Of a stretch of DNA of 64,000 nt, positions 25,445 through 34,920 are shown piece after piece. Origin of the DNA: Microbacterium testaceum StLB037 (lineage in GTDB: Bacteria > Actinomycetota > Actinomycetes > Actinomycetales > Microbacteriaceae). Under the pieces are notes generated by a model. The model saw only the letters and a program-made list of their open reading frames with translations. It did not search any database and was not told where the DNA came from. The translations under genes and the position numbers were made by a program. The number at the start of each line of letters is the position of its first letter. The stretch's first letter is position 1. The stretch covers positions 3,472,001-3,536,000 of the forward strand of contig NC_015125.1 of assembly GCF_000202635.1 (NCBI RefSeq), in the 5' to 3' direction.

Positions 25445-26506
25445 ATGGAGCTGCAGATCGACCCGCTCTTCCAGACGGTCACGCTCGTCGCGCTCGTCCT
25501 GATCCTGGTCGCCGATCTGCTGATCATCCTCAAGCGGCCGCACATCCCCGCGGCCAAGGAATCGACCCTCTGGGTCGTCTTCTACGTCACGCTCGCGCTC
25601 ATCTTCGCCGGGGTGCTGTGGATCGTGGCCGGGGGAGAGGTCGCGGGACAGTTCGTCGCCGGCTGGCTGACGGAGTACAGCCTGTCGATCGACAACCTCT
25701 TCGTCTTCGTGCTGATCATGGGACAGTTCGCGGTGCCGCGGCGCTATCAGCAGGAGGTGCTGATGGTGGGCATCATCATCGCGCTCGTGCTGCGCGGCGC
25801 GTTCATCCTCGTCGGTGCCACGATCATCGAGAACTTCAGCCCGATCTTCTACCTGTTCGGTCTGTTCCTCGTCTACACGGCGATCCGGCAGGCCTTCCCG
25901 GGCGACGACGATGACGACGCGCAGAAGGAGAATCTCATCGTGCGGACGCTGCGCCGCGTGCTGCCGATGAGCGACTCGTACGACGGCAAAAGGGTTATCA
26001 CGCGCGTGAACGGCAAGAAGCTGTTCACGCCGATGATCATCGTGTTCGTCGCGATCGGCGTGACCGACCTGCTGTTCGCGATCGACTCGATCCCCGCCAT
26101 CTTCGGCATCACGCAGAGCCCGTTCATCGTCTTCACCGCGAACCTGTTCGCGCTCATGGGCCTCCGCCAGCTGTACTTCCTCCTCGGCGACCTGCTCGAC
26201 CGCTTGAAGTACCTGCACTACGGGATCGCGTTCATCCTCGCGTTCATCGGTGTGAAGCTCGTCCTGCACGCGATGCACGTCAACGAGCTGCCGTTCCTCA
26301 ACGGCGGGGAGCCGATCGAATGGGCGCCCGAGATCTCGACCTGGACGTCCCTCGCCGTGATCGTCCTGTCGATGGCGGTGGCCACGATCGCCAGCCTGAT
26401 CGCCGCGCGTCGTCACCCCGTGTCCGACGGACCTCAGGATGCCGCGACGGATGTCGCCGACGAGAGGGGCACGCCCACGACGGTGGAGCGCCCCGAGAGC
26501 GACTGA
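25445..26506 (+). CDS. TerC-family integral membrane protein
   Basis: 353 residues with about nine TM helices. The family motifs are GWLTEYSLSIDNLFVFVLIM near residue 80 and TDLLFAIDSIPAIFGIT near residue 205, whose conserved acidic residues are thought to bind metal. TerC/Alx proteins are implicated in manganese export and metalation of secreted proteins; some sit in tellurite-resistance operons, but no other ter genes are nearby. The hydrophilic C-terminal 40 residues are probably disordered. GAGAGG precedes the ATG, and a TAGACT near 25409 may be the -10. Confidence 0.93.
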   Translation: MELQIDPLFQTVTLVALVLILVADLLIILKRPHIPAAKESTLWVVFYVTLALIFAGVLWIVAGGEVAGQFVAGWLTEYSLSIDNLFVFVLIMGQFAVPRRYQQEVLMVGIIIALVLRGAFILVGATIIENFSPIFYLFGLFLVYTAIRQAFPGDDDDDAQKENLIVRTLRRVLPMSDSYDGKRVITRVNGKKLFTPMIIVFVAIGVTDLLFAIDSIPAIFGITQSPFIVFTANLFALMGLRQLYFLLGDLLDRLKYLHYGIAFILAFIGVKLVLHAMHVNELPFLNGGEPIEWAPEISTWTSLAVIVLSMAVATIASLIAARRHPVSDGPQDAATDVADERGTPTTVERPESD

Positions 26507-26534
26507 CGCCGCTCCCGGAGCTCCGCAGCCAGGA

Positions 26535-26598
26535 GGACCCTGAGCTCGTCGAAGGGTCCGGGAGCGCGCGCGGGCGACGGTGGCTTCGACGGGCTCAG
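26535..26598. repeat. CTTCGACnnGCTCAG-type palindromic repeat between convergent genes
   Basis: GGACCCT (26535-26541) pairs with AGGGTCC (26553-26559) around GAGCTCGTCGA. A diverged inverted copy, CTTCGACGGGCTCAG, lies at 26584-26598. Words of this type (CTTCGACAAGCTCAGG) are recurrent intergenic repeats in many actinobacterial genomes. Here it separates terC from the convergent monooxygenase gene and may act as a bidirectional terminator. The remainder of 26507-26652 holds no gene. Confidence 0.6.
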
Positions 26599-26652
26599 CC
26601 ATCGTTGCGGGCAGTCACCTCGTTGCGGGCTCAGCCCGCGGCATCCGGGAAC

Positions 26653-27966
26653 CTAGAATGCCCGCAGGTTCGCCCGCAGGCCGCCGTCGACGTACTCCTC
26701 GCGCAGGATGCCACGGCGCCGCAGGATCGGCACGAGGTCATCGAGCACGCGGTGGACGGTGACCGGATGCAGGTCGCCCCACAGGAGCACGCCGTCGTTG
26801 CCCCACGTGCTGAGCTCCTCGATGCGGTCGGCGAACTCGTCGGCCGTGCCCACGAATCCGGTACCGTCGTTGAGCCGCCCCAGGCGGGCGTGCGCGGCCA
26901 GCAGCGTGCGAAGCGGAGTGTGGGCGTCGTGCTTTCCGACGAGCCTCTTGATGCTGCCCTCCGACACGTGCTCGCCGAAGATCGACCGGTCGAGGGGCCG
27001 GTCGAGATCGAGCCCCGTCAGATCGGTCTCGAGGTCACTGGATTGCTTGCGCGCGATCGCGATCAGCGCGTCCTCCGAGGGATCGGCGGATGCCGCGACG
27101 AGACGATCCGCCTCCTCCGGTGACGACACCAGGACGGGCTGGATCGCGAAGAGGATCTTGATGGCGTCAATCGCACGACCCGCCGCCTCTGCCGCGGCGT
27201 GGATGCGCCCGCGGTAGGCGCGGATGCTCGCCTCGTCGAGCGGGGCGAGGGCGAGCTGCACGTCGGAGTTGTGGCCCGCGAACGAGAGTCCGCGCCCCGA
27301 GCCGCCCGGCGAGACGATCGCCGGCTCGCCGTCGGTGAACGGGATCGCGTTGAGCGGGCCGTCGAAGCCGAAGTACTCGCCGCGGTGGCGGGTGGCATCC
27401 AGTCTCGTCCCGTCGGCGTACACGCCGGATTCCTCGTCGACGACGAGCGCTCCCTCTCCCCAGCTCCGCCAGAGCTGACGGATGCCGTCGAGCCACTCTT
27501 CAGCTCGGTCGTACGCCGCGTCGTGTCCGAGCTGCGGGGCCGTGGAGAAGTGGCGGGCGCTGCCGGTATCGGTGACGACGTTGAGTCCGAGCCGGTGTCC
27601 GCTCAGGTGCTGCAGCGTCGCGAACTGCCGGGCCGCGGTGTACGGCAGGTACGCGGCGGGGTTCACGGTCGGCACGACGCCCAGGTGACGGGTGGCGGCG
27701 AAGAGGTACGGTGCGAGCAGCAGCGGGTCGTGCTTGGGCCCGCCGAAGGCGTGACGCACGCGCAGGTCGATGGTCTCTGCGCTGCCGAGCGAGGGGGCGT
27801 CTTCGATGATGAGCAGGTCGAAGCCGGCCTGCTCGAGCGTGCGCGCGGAGTCCTGGTAGAGCCCCGGCTCCGTCCAGCGGTGGTTCCACCGCAGGTACGG
27901 GTGTCCCCAGCCGTGCGGACCGAATCCGCGGGCGAGGAACCACCCGAAGTGCTGCAGCCGGCTCAC
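26653..27966 (-). CDS. LLM-class flavin-dependent monooxygenase (NtaA/SnaA/DszA type)
   Basis: 437 residues of the bacterial-luciferase-like TIM-barrel family that uses FMNH2 from a separate reductase. Markers are the N-terminal [29 protein letters not shown], and [13 protein letters not shown] near residue 140, typical of the NtaA/DszA branch acting on chelators, sulfones or thioethers. The GTG start (27966) overlaps the stop of the upstream sulfhydrylase gene by four bases (GTGA). That coupling suggests release of sulfur from an organosulfur compound followed by its capture; this is inference from context. Confidence 0.88.
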   Translation of the reverse strand: MSRLQHFGWFLARGFGPHGWGHPYLRWNHRWTEPGLYQDSARTLEQAGFDLLIIEDAPSLGSAETIDLRVRHAFGGPKHDPLLLAPYLFAATRHLGVVPTVNPAAYLPYTAARQFATLQHLSGHRLGLNVVTDTGSARHFSTAPQLGHDAAYDRAEEWLDGIRQLWRSWGEGALVVDEESGVYADGTRLDATRHRGEYFGFDGPLNAIPFTDGEPAIVSPGGSGRGLSFAGHNSDVQLALAPLDEASIRAYRGRIHAAAEAAGRAIDAIKILFAIQPVLVSSPEEADRLVAASADPSEDALIAIARKQSSDLETDLTGLDLDRPLDRSIFGEHVSEGSIKRLVGKHDAHTPLRTLLAAHARLGRLNDGTGFVGTADEFADRIEELSTWGNDGVLLWGDLHPVTVHRVLDDLVPILRRRGILREEYVDGGLRANLRAF

Positions 27967-29273
27967 AGGACGACCGTCTCGCGCTCGGCCACGGGCACTC
28001 CCACGAGCGCCTGCTCGAGGTCGGCCAGGATGTCGTCGATGTCCTCGATCCCGATCGACAGGCGGACGGTGCCGGGGAAGACGCCCGCGCGCTCGCGTTC
28101 TTCGACGGTGCGGGCCGAGTGCGAGGTGCTCTGCGGGTGCAGCACGAGCGAGCGGACGTCGCCGAGGTGGGTCATGTGCGTGATGAGCTTCACCGACTGA
28201 ACGAGGTGGCGGGCCGCCTCGAGTCCGCCGCGGAGCGTCACGGTGAAGACCGAGCCGGTGCCGCGGGTGAGATAGTGTGCGCCGAGGTCGTGATGCGGGT
28301 GCGAGGTGAGCCCGACGTGGTCGACACGCTCCACCTCGGGCCGGCCCTCGAGCCACCGGGCGACCGCGAGCGCGTTCTGCGACTGCCGCTCGACGCGCAG
28401 GCTCAGCGTCTCGATGCCCTGACCGATCAGGAACGCGTTCAGCGGCGACGGCGCGGGGCCGAACCGCGGGGCGACGCTTTCGCGGATGTACGCGCCGCGC
28501 GCGCGGGCGCCGTGCTTCTCGGCGTAGCTCGCGCCACCCAGGCGGTCGGTGTGCACCAGGTGCGGGAAGAGATGACCGGATGCCGCGGCGTCGAAGCGTC
28601 CGTCGTCGACGATGACCCCGCCGAGCACCGCACCCTGGCCGGCGAGGAACTTGCTCGCCGAGTGCACCACGATCGCCGCGCCGTGCTCGATGGGACGAAG
28701 GAGGTACGGCGTCGTGAAGGTGCTGTCCACGACGAGGGGGATGCCGCGCTCCCGGCCGATCGCGGACACGGCGGCGATGTCGAGGACGTCGTTGCGGGCG
28801 TTGGACAGCGTCTCGGCGAACAGCGCCTTGGTGCGGGGGGTGACGGCATCCCGCCAGGCGTCGAGGTCGGACGTGTCGACGAAGGTGGTCTCGATACCGA
28901 GACGCGCGAGGTTGTCGAGGAGCAGGCCGCGCGTGCCCTCGTAGATGTGCTCGGAGACGACGACGTGATCGCCCGCGCCCGCGAGCGCCAGGAGGGCGAC
29001 GGTGACCGCGGCCTGCCCGCTCGACACGAGCACGGCCTGGTCGCCGCCCTCGAGCGAGGCCAGGCGGTCCTCGACGGCCTGCACCGTGGGGTTTCCCGTG
29101 CGCGTGTAGCCGAAGCCCGCGCCGGTGCCGAAGTGGTCGGCGGACTCGTCGAGGTCGGTGAACGTGAAGCCGGCCGTGAGGTAGATCGGCAGGGCCCGCG
29201 GCGAGGCGGGCACCGTCGAGGCTCCGACGTGGACCTGTCGGGTCGAGAATCCGGGCTCTGCGTTCGCGGCCAT
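27963..29273 (-). CDS. O-acetylhomoserine sulfhydrylase / Cys-Met metabolism PLP enzyme
   Basis: 436 residues, fold type I Cys/Met metabolism family, MetY-like. It carries [24 protein letters not shown], substrate-site [15 protein letters not shown] and the PLP lysine in [17 protein letters not shown]. It would form homocysteine from O-acetylhomoserine and sulfide (or use methanethiol). ATG 29273 has AAGGAG eight bases upstream. The coupled monooxygenase gene implies sulfide from organosulfur sources. The gene is divergent from the leuC leader across a 149-base gap. Confidence 0.9.
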   Translation of the reverse strand: MAANAEPGFSTRQVHVGASTVPASPRALPIYLTAGFTFTDLDESADHFGTGAGFGYTRTGNPTVQAVEDRLASLEGGDQAVLVSSGQAAVTVALLALAGAGDHVVVSEHIYEGTRGLLLDNLARLGIETTFVDTSDLDAWRDAVTPRTKALFAETLSNARNDVLDIAAVSAIGRERGIPLVVDSTFTTPYLLRPIEHGAAIVVHSASKFLAGQGAVLGGVIVDDGRFDAAASGHLFPHLVHTDRLGGASYAEKHGARARGAYIRESVAPRFGPAPSPLNAFLIGQGIETLSLRVERQSQNALAVARWLEGRPEVERVDHVGLTSHPHHDLGAHYLTRGTGSVFTVTLRGGLEAARHLVQSVKLITHMTHLGDVRSLVLHPQSTSHSARTVEERERAGVFPGTVRLSIGIEDIDDILADLEQALVGVPVAERETVVL

Positions 29274-29422
29274 GCGGCACGCTCCTTCCTGCGGCGTCTC
29301 GACAGGCTCGCACGAGGGCTCGGGCAATGCCCAAATGTGCGGCGTCGTGTTACGTCCCGCGCGGGGTCGGGGACGGCGGGCCGCGCGGAGAGAGGGACGG
29401 AGCCCGGTGGTATCGTGACGAG

Positions 29423-29473
29423 GTGCGGATCGTCGGCCTCCTCCTTAGCGGCCGCGACGAGACCTTGTTCTAG
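29423..29473 (+). CDS. Leucine-rich leader peptide upstream of leuC
   Basis: GTG 29423 opens a 16-codon ORF reading [16 protein letters not shown], with three consecutive Leu codons (CTC CTC CTT, 29438-29446) and a fourth near the end. It precedes leuC by 61 bases and overlaps the left arm of a hairpin with two alternative partners. This is the classic design of leucine-responsive attenuation. TATCGT at 29411-29416 ends six bases before the GTG, so the leader is probably translated from a leaderless transcript. Confidence 0.72.
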   Translation: MRIVGLLLSGRDETLF

Positions 29474-29504
29474 GCCTTTCTCGTCGCGGAGTTCGTCGCG
29501 GGCC
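29450..29504 (+). promoter_or_regulatory. Attenuator with mutually exclusive hairpins, leuCD
   Basis: The left arm CGCGACGAGA (29453-29462, inside the leader ORF) pairs perfectly with TCTCGTCGCG (29479-29488). The overlapping left arm GGCCGCGACGA (29450-29460) can instead pair with TCGTCGCGGGCC (29493-29504, one bulge). The same strand thus has two competing partners, and ribosome position on the Leu codons would choose between them. No clear U-tract follows, so the output could be Rho-dependent or act on leuC translation. Confidence 0.6.
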
Positions 29505-29534
29505 TCACACCCCTCCCGAGGAGAAACGCAAACC

Positions 29535-31010
29535 ATGAGCACGATTCCCGAGAACCCTCGCACCCTGGCTGAGAAGGTCTGGGACGACCATCTCGTCGTC
29601 AAGGGCGAAGACGGTCAGCCCGACCTCATCTACATCGACCTGCACCTCGTGCACGAGGTCACCAGCCCCCAGGCCTTCGACGGTCTGCGCGCCGAGGGGC
29701 GCCCCGTGCGCCGCCTCGACCTCACGATCGCGACCGAGGACCACAACACTCCGACCCTCGACATCGACAAGCCGATCGCCGACCTCACCAGTCGCACGCA
29801 GATCGACACGCTGCGCCGCAACGCCGAGGAGTTCGGCGTGCGCATTCACTCGCTGGGCGACAAAGAACAGGGGATCGTCCACGTCGTGGGTCCGCAGCTC
29901 GGACTCACGATGCCGGGCATCACCGTCGTCTGCGGCGACTCGCACACCTCGACGCACGGCGCGTTCGGCGCCATGGCGTTCGGCATCGGCACGAGCGAGG
30001 TCGAGCACGTGCTCGCAACGCAGACGCTGCCGCTCAAGCCCTTCAAGACCATGGCGATCACGGTCGAGGGCGAACTGAAGCCCGGCGTGACGGCGAAGGA
30101 CATCATCCTCGCGATCATCGCCAAGATCGGCGCGAACGGCGGCCAGGGCTACGTCCTGGAGTTCCGCGGCAGCGCGATCCGCTCCCTCTCGATGGAGGGG
30201 CGAATGACGATGTGCAACATGTCGATCGAGGCCGGCGCTCGCGCCGGCATGATCGCGCCCGATGAGACGACGTTCGCGTACGTGAAGGACAAGCCCCACG
30301 CGCCGCAGGGGCAGGACTGGGACGACGCGGTCGCCTACTGGCGCACGCTGCCGAGCGACGAGGGTGCCGTCTACGACGCCGAGGTGTTCCTGGATGCCGC
30401 CGAGCTGGAGCCCTTCGTGACCTGGGGCACGAACCCCGGCCAGGGTGTTTCGCTGTCGGACGTCGTGCCCACCCCCGCCGACATCGCCGACCCCAATGAG
30501 CGCGCCGCCGCCGAGCGGGCGCTGGAGTACATGGACCTCACGGCGGGCACCCCGATGAAGGACATCCCCGTGGATGCCGTCTTCATGGGCTCCTGCACCA
30601 ACAGCCGCATCGAAGACCTGCGTGCGTTCGCCTCGGTCATCGAGGGCCGCACCAAGGCCGACAACGTCCGCGTGATGGTCGTGCCGGGTTCGGCGCGCGT
30701 GCGTCTCGAGGCCGAGGCCGAGGGCCTCGACAAGGTCTTCACCGACTTCGGCGCCGAATGGCGCTTCGCCGGCTGCTCGATGTGCCTCGGGATGAACCCC
30801 GATCAACTGGCGCCGGGGGAGCGCTGCGCCTCGACGTCGAACCGCAACTTCGAGGGTCGCCAGGGCAAGGGCGGGCGGACGCACCTCGTGTCGCCGCTGG
30901 TGGCTGCGGCCACCGCCGTGCGCGGCACGCTGTCGAGCCCCGCCGACCTCGACCCCCTGCCCGGCGCGACCGCGCCCGCGGAGACCGTTTCGACCGGGGC
31001 GGAGGCCTGA
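29535..31010 (+). CDS. leuC: 3-isopropylmalate dehydratase large subunit
   Basis: 491-residue aconitase-family subunit that, with LeuD, isomerises 2- to 3-isopropylmalate. The 4Fe-4S cluster cysteines are in [11 protein letters not shown] and the pair in [28 protein letters not shown] is the upstream family signature. ATG 29535 is chosen because the leader region ends before it, AGGAG lies upstream and the family N-terminus ([12 protein letters not shown]) follows. The ORF is open far upstream by G+C bias only. Confidence 0.97.
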   Translation: MSTIPENPRTLAEKVWDDHLVVKGEDGQPDLIYIDLHLVHEVTSPQAFDGLRAEGRPVRRLDLTIATEDHNTPTLDIDKPIADLTSRTQIDTLRRNAEEFGVRIHSLGDKEQGIVHVVGPQLGLTMPGITVVCGDSHTSTHGAFGAMAFGIGTSEVEHVLATQTLPLKPFKTMAITVEGELKPGVTAKDIILAIIAKIGANGGQGYVLEFRGSAIRSLSMEGRMTMCNMSIEAGARAGMIAPDETTFAYVKDKPHAPQGQDWDDAVAYWRTLPSDEGAVYDAEVFLDAAELEPFVTWGTNPGQGVSLSDVVPTPADIADPNERAAAERALEYMDLTAGTPMKDIPVDAVFMGSCTNSRIEDLRAFASVIEGRTKADNVRVMVVPGSARVRLEAEAEGLDKVFTDFGAEWRFAGCSMCLGMNPDQLAPGERCASTSNRNFEGRQGKGGRTHLVSPLVAAATAVRGTLSSPADLDPLPGATAPAETVSTGAEA

Positions 31011-31011
31011 C

Positions 31012-31608
31012 ATGGAGAAGATCACCACGCACACCGGTGTCGCCGCCCCGCTGAAGCGCTCAGCGGTCGACACCGACCAAATCATCCCCGCCGTCTTCCT
31101 CAAGCGGGTCACGAAGACCGGGTTCGACGACGCCCTGTTCGCCAACTGGCGTCAGGATCCGGAGTTCATCCTGAACCAGGACGCCTACCGGTCGGCATCC
31201 GTCCTCGTCGCGGGCCCCGACTTCGGCACCGGCTCGAGCCGCGAACACGCCGTCTGGGCGTTGCGCGACTACGGCTTCCAGGTCGTGCTGAGCCCGAAGT
31301 TCGCCGACATCTTCCGCGGTAACGCGGGCAAGCAGGGCCTGGTCACCGGGGTGATCACCGAAGACGAGGTCGAGCGGATCTGGGCCGTCATCGAGGCGAA
31401 CCCCGGCATCGAGATGACGGTCGATCTGCAGGCGAAGACCGCCACGGTCGGCGACCTCCAGGTCTCGTTCGAGATCGACGATTACACTAGGTGGCGGCTT
31501 CTCGAAGGGCTCGACGACATCGGGCTCACGCTGCGTGACGAAGACAAGATCACGCAGTTCGAGGCGCGCCGCGAGGCATGGCGGCCGCGGACCCTTCCGG
31601 TCCGCTGA
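31012..31608 (+). CDS. leuD: 3-isopropylmalate dehydratase small subunit
   Basis: 198 residues, the swivel domain of the dehydratase. Characteristic segments are [19 protein letters not shown] near residue 15, [19 protein letters not shown] near residue 70 and [14 protein letters not shown] near residue 97. It starts one base after the leuC stop, so the subunits are made together. Confidence 0.97.
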   Translation: MEKITTHTGVAAPLKRSAVDTDQIIPAVFLKRVTKTGFDDALFANWRQDPEFILNQDAYRSASVLVAGPDFGTGSSREHAVWALRDYGFQVVLSPKFADIFRGNAGKQGLVTGVITEDEVERIWAVIEANPGIEMTVDLQAKTATVGDLQVSFEIDDYTRWRLLEGLDDIGLTLRDEDKITQFEARREAWRPRTLPVR

Positions 31609-31671
31609 GCCCGATCGACCCGATCGGGTCGATTCGCCGCCCCTCGTCCACGAAGTGAGGTCCACCCCCCT

Positions 31672-33045
31672 ATGAGCACACTCGTCACCGATACCGGAGA
31701 CCAGAACCCCGGCCAGCCGGACTGGGAGGCGGCAGAGACCCTCACCATCCGCGGCGGTCGCCCCTTGCGCGGCACCGTCGAGGTCAAGGGAGCGAAGAAC
31801 CTCGTCACCAAGGCGATGGTGGCGGCCCTTCTGGGCGACAGCACCAGCACCCTGCGCGACGTCCCGATGATCAGCGACGTCAAGGTCGTCCGTTCGCTCC
31901 TCGAGGTGCACGGCGTCACCGTCACCGAGGGCGAGGAGGAGGGAACCCTCCACCTCGACCCCTCCGGCGCGGTCGCCGCGCACTTCGAGGAGATCGACGC
32001 GCACGCGGGCGCTTCGCGCATCCCGATCCTCTTCTGCGGCCCGCTGCTGCACCTGCTCGGTGAAGCGCTGATCCCCGACCTCGGCGGATGCCGCATCGGC
32101 GACCGTCCGATCAACTTCCACATGGACGCGCTCCGCGCCTTCGGTGCGGTCGTCGACAAGAGCTACGAGGGCATCCGCATCACGGCGCCCAACGGCCTGC
32201 ACGGGGCGAACATCACGCTCCCGTACCCGAGCGTCGGCGCGACCGAGCAGGTGCTGCTCACGGCCGTCCGCGCAAAGGGCGTCACCGAGCTGCGCAACGC
32301 CGCGATCGAGCCCGAGATCATGGACCTGATCGCGGTGCTGCAGAAGATGGGCGCGATCATCTCCTACGAGCCCAACCGCGTCATCTTCATCGAGGGCGTC
32401 GACAAGCTCGACGGCTACGACCACCGCGCGATCTTCGACCGCAACGAGGCCGCGTCGTGGGCCTGCGCCGCTCTCGCGACCGACGGTGAGATCTTCGCCA
32501 AGGGCGCGCGTCAGCAGGACATGCTGACCTTCCTCAACGTCTTCCGCAAGGCCGGCGGCTGGTTCGACGTCCGCGAGGACGGCATCCTGTTCCGTCGGGG
32601 CGAGGCGCTCAAGCCCGTCATGGTCGAGACCGACGTGCACCCCGGCTTCATGACGGATTGGCAGCAGCCGCTGATCGTGGCGCTCACGCAGGCTCCGGGG
32701 ACCTCGACGGTCCACGAGACCGTGTACGAGAACCGCCTCGGCTTCACGGCCGCGCTGAACAAGATGGGCGCGGACATCGTCGTGCACCCGAAGGGCATCG
32801 CGAGCCCCGACCGCCGTGTCCCGCGTCGCGACCTCGAACAGGCCGCCGTCATCAACGGTCCGACGCCGCTGCACGGAGCCGACGTCGAGGTCCCCGACCT
32901 CCGCGGCGGTTACAGCTACGTGATTGCCGCCCTGGCGGCCGAGGGCGAGTCGACGGTGCGCAACATCGGCATCATCCGCCGCGGGTACGAGAAGTTCCTC
33001 GAGAAGCTCACCGCTCTCGACGCCGATTTCTCGGTCGTGGGCTGA
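31672..33045 (+). CDS. murA: UDP-N-acetylglucosamine 1-carboxyvinyltransferase
   Basis: First committed step of peptidoglycan synthesis: transfer of enolpyruvate from PEP to UDP-GlcNAc. 457 residues in the two-domain EPT fold. The N-terminal substrate site includes VKGAKNLVTKAMVAALLG, and the catalytic Cys140 lies in GGCRIGDRPIN. A Cys rather than Asp here predicts the fosfomycin-sensitive type. It starts a run of envelope-precursor genes (plsC, gpsA, ddl). The N-terminal 25 residues are longer than usual. Confidence 0.96.
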   Translation: MSTLVTDTGDQNPGQPDWEAAETLTIRGGRPLRGTVEVKGAKNLVTKAMVAALLGDSTSTLRDVPMISDVKVVRSLLEVHGVTVTEGEEEGTLHLDPSGAVAAHFEEIDAHAGASRIPILFCGPLLHLLGEALIPDLGGCRIGDRPINFHMDALRAFGAVVDKSYEGIRITAPNGLHGANITLPYPSVGATEQVLLTAVRAKGVTELRNAAIEPEIMDLIAVLQKMGAIISYEPNRVIFIEGVDKLDGYDHRAIFDRNEAASWACAALATDGEIFAKGARQQDMLTFLNVFRKAGGWFDVREDGILFRRGEALKPVMVETDVHPGFMTDWQQPLIVALTQAPGTSTVHETVYENRLGFTAALNKMGADIVVHPKGIASPDRRVPRRDLEQAAVINGPTPLHGADVEVPDLRGGYSYVIAALAAEGESTVRNIGIIRRGYEKFLEKLTALDADFSVVG

Positions 33046-33050
33046 CGCCG

Positions 33051-33788
33051 GTGGCCTCGAACCCCGAGAAGAGCCGCCCGAGCGCCTTCTGGCCGCTCGC
33101 GGCGATCATCGTCCCCGTCACGGGACTCTTCGCCCGGATCGAGATCCGCGGTGCGGAGAACCTTCCGCGCGAGGGGGCGTACGTCCTCGCTCCGAACCAC
33201 AACTCGGAGTTCGACCCCGTGACGGTCGCGGTGGCCGTCTGGCGTCTCGGGCGTGCCCCGCGGTTCATGGCGAAGGAGAGCCTCTTCAAGGTCCCCGTGC
33301 TGGGGGCGGCGCTCCGGGCGACCGGAATGGTCCCCGTGCCGCGGTCCTCCACCAGCGCCAATCAGTCGATGAAGGCCGCCCAGCAGATCGCGAAGGACGG
33401 GCGCGGTGTCATCGTCTACGCCGAGGGCACGCTCACGCGCGACCCCGATCTGTGGCCGATGCGCGGCAAGACCGGCGCCGTCCGGCTCGCCCTCGCCGGT
33501 GATCTTCCGCTCATCCCCATGGCGCAGTGGGGAGTGCAGCAGATCCTGCCGCGCTACGGCAAGCTCAAGTTCCCGCGGCGCTCACACGTGATCGTGGAGT
33601 TCGGCCCCGCGATGGACCTGTCCGAGTACGCCGGATCCACCTCGCCCGCGGTGCTGACGCGCGCGACGGACGCGCTGATGGGGCGCATCTCGGAGATGCT
33701 CTCCGGCATCCGGGGTGTTCCCGCTCCGGCCGAGCGCTGGAACCCGTCGCAGCACGGGCAGAACGAGACGGGCCGCCTTGAGCCGTAA
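33051..33788 (+). CDS. plsC: 1-acyl-sn-glycerol-3-phosphate acyltransferase
   Basis: 245 residues. The acyltransferase motif I is NHNSEFD (HX4D) near residue 45, with motif III EGTLTRDPDLWPMRGKTGA near 125. A hydrophobic N-terminal segment (FWPLAAIIVPVTGLFARI) associates it with the membrane. It acylates lysophosphatidic acid in phospholipid synthesis, a natural neighbour of gpsA, which makes glycerol 3-phosphate. Start GTG 33051 lies five bases after the murA stop. Its end overlaps the gpsA TTG start by 11 bases. Confidence 0.92.
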   Translation: MASNPEKSRPSAFWPLAAIIVPVTGLFARIEIRGAENLPREGAYVLAPNHNSEFDPVTVAVAVWRLGRAPRFMAKESLFKVPVLGAALRATGMVPVPRSSTSANQSMKAAQQIAKDGRGVIVYAEGTLTRDPDLWPMRGKTGAVRLALAGDLPLIPMAQWGVQQILPRYGKLKFPRRSHVIVEFGPAMDLSEYAGSTSPAVLTRATDALMGRISEMLSGIRGVPAPAERWNPSQHGQNETGRLEP

Positions 33789-34920
33789 GAACCTCGCGCA
33801 GGCCGCTGGTCCCAAGGTCGCCGTCATCGGCGCCGGGAGCTGGGGCACGACCTTCGGGAAGATCCTCGCCGACGGCGGGGCGTCGGTCGTCATGTGGGCT
33901 CGCCGGCCCGAGCTGGCGGCCGAGATCACCGAGTCCAAGCGCAACAGCCGCTATCTCTCGGGCATCAATCTGCCGCGCACCATGACGGCGACCACCGATC
34001 TGGCCGAGGCGATCCGCGGTGCCGAGCAGATCTACCTCTCCGTGCCGAGCCAGTCGCTGCGCGAGAACCTCGCCGCGATCAAGCCGCTCGTCGCGCACAC
34101 CGACGTCCCGATCGTCTCGCTCATGAAGGGCGTCGAGAAGTCGACCGGGTTGCGCATGAGCCAGGTCATCGAGCAGGTGCTGGAGTGCGACCCGGCCCGC
34201 ATCGCGGTGGCATCCGGTCCGAACCTCGCTCTCGAGATCGCGCGCGAGCAGCCGACGGCTGCGGTCATCAGCTCGCTGAGCCCCGAGACGGCCGAAGCCG
34301 TGGCCCGCCGCGCGCGCAACCGGTACTTCCGCTCGTTCGTGAACACCGACGTCGTCGGCACCGAGTTCGGCGGCGTGCTGAAGAACCTCATCGCCGTCGC
34401 CATCGGCATCGTCGACGGGGTCGGCTACGGCGAGAACACGAAGGCGTCGATCATCACGCGCGGTCTCGTCGAGATGACGGACTTCGCCGTCGCGCAGGGC
34501 GCGCAGCCCGAGACGCTGCAGGGACTCGCGGGTCTCGGCGACCTCATCGCGACGTGCCAGTCACCGCTGAGCCGCAACAACACCGCCGGGCGACTGCTCG
34601 GCCAGGGCTACGGCTACAAAGAAGTGGTCGCCCAGATGCAGCAGACCGCGGAGGGGCTGGCATCCGTCGCTCCCGTGCTCCAGCTCGCGAAGCAGGTCGG
34701 TGTCGACATGCCCATCGTGCAGCAGGTGAAGATGGTGCTCGACGGCACGATGGACCCGCGCGACATCGCGCCCCACCTGACGACCGACGACGACCAGCCG
34801 CAGGGCGAGAGGACGCAGAATGACCAAACCGGTGGTGGTGGTGCTCTTCGGCGGGCGCTCCAGCGAGCATTCGATCAGTTCCGCCACGGCGGGCGGGGTG
34901 CTGCGCGCGATCGATCGTGA
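33778..34920 (+). CDS. gpsA: NAD(P)H-dependent glycerol-3-phosphate dehydrogenase
   Basis: 380 residues from TTG 33778 (about 40 longer than usual). The Rossmann motif VIGAGSWGTTFGKILADGG, the catalytic Lys in GGVLKNLIAVAIGIVDGVGYG, and the segments SLMKGVEKSTG and GLAGLGDLIATCQSPLSRN all fit GpsA. The canonical fold ends near TMDPRDIAPHLT. The last roughly 34 residues (Gly/Arg-rich) run 101 bases into ddl in another frame. The TTG start is the only start codon near the family N-terminus. It supplies glycerol 3-phosphate to plsC. Confidence 0.93.
   Translation: MSRKNLAQAAGPKVAVIGAGSWGTTFGKILADGGASVVMWARRPELAAEITESKRNSRYLSGINLPRTMTATTDLAEAIRGAEQIYLSVPSQSLRENLAAIKPLVAHTDVPIVSLMKGVEKSTGLRMSQVIEQVLECDPARIAVASGPNLALEIAREQPTAAVISSLSPETAEAVARRARNRYFRSFVNTDVVGTEFGGVLKNLIAVAIGIVDGVGYGENTKASIITRGLVEMTDFAVAQGAQPETLQGLAGLGDLIATCQSPLSRNNTAGRLLGQGYGYKEVVAQMQQTAEGLASVAPVLQLAKQVGVDMPIVQQVKMVLDGTMDPRDIAPHLTTDDDQPQGERTQNDQTGGGGALRRALQRAFDQFRHGGRGAARDRS

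Noticed and set aside
26653..29334. 893-residue apparent fusion on the minus strand
   Set aside because: Only the C-terminal 437 residues (from GTG 27966) form the monooxygenase. The rest is an out-of-frame reading of the sulfhydrylase gene.
28119..29534. Upstream extension of the leuC frame
   Set aside because: Open only because of composition. It runs antisense through the sulfhydrylase gene and across the attenuator, while family homology starts at 29535.
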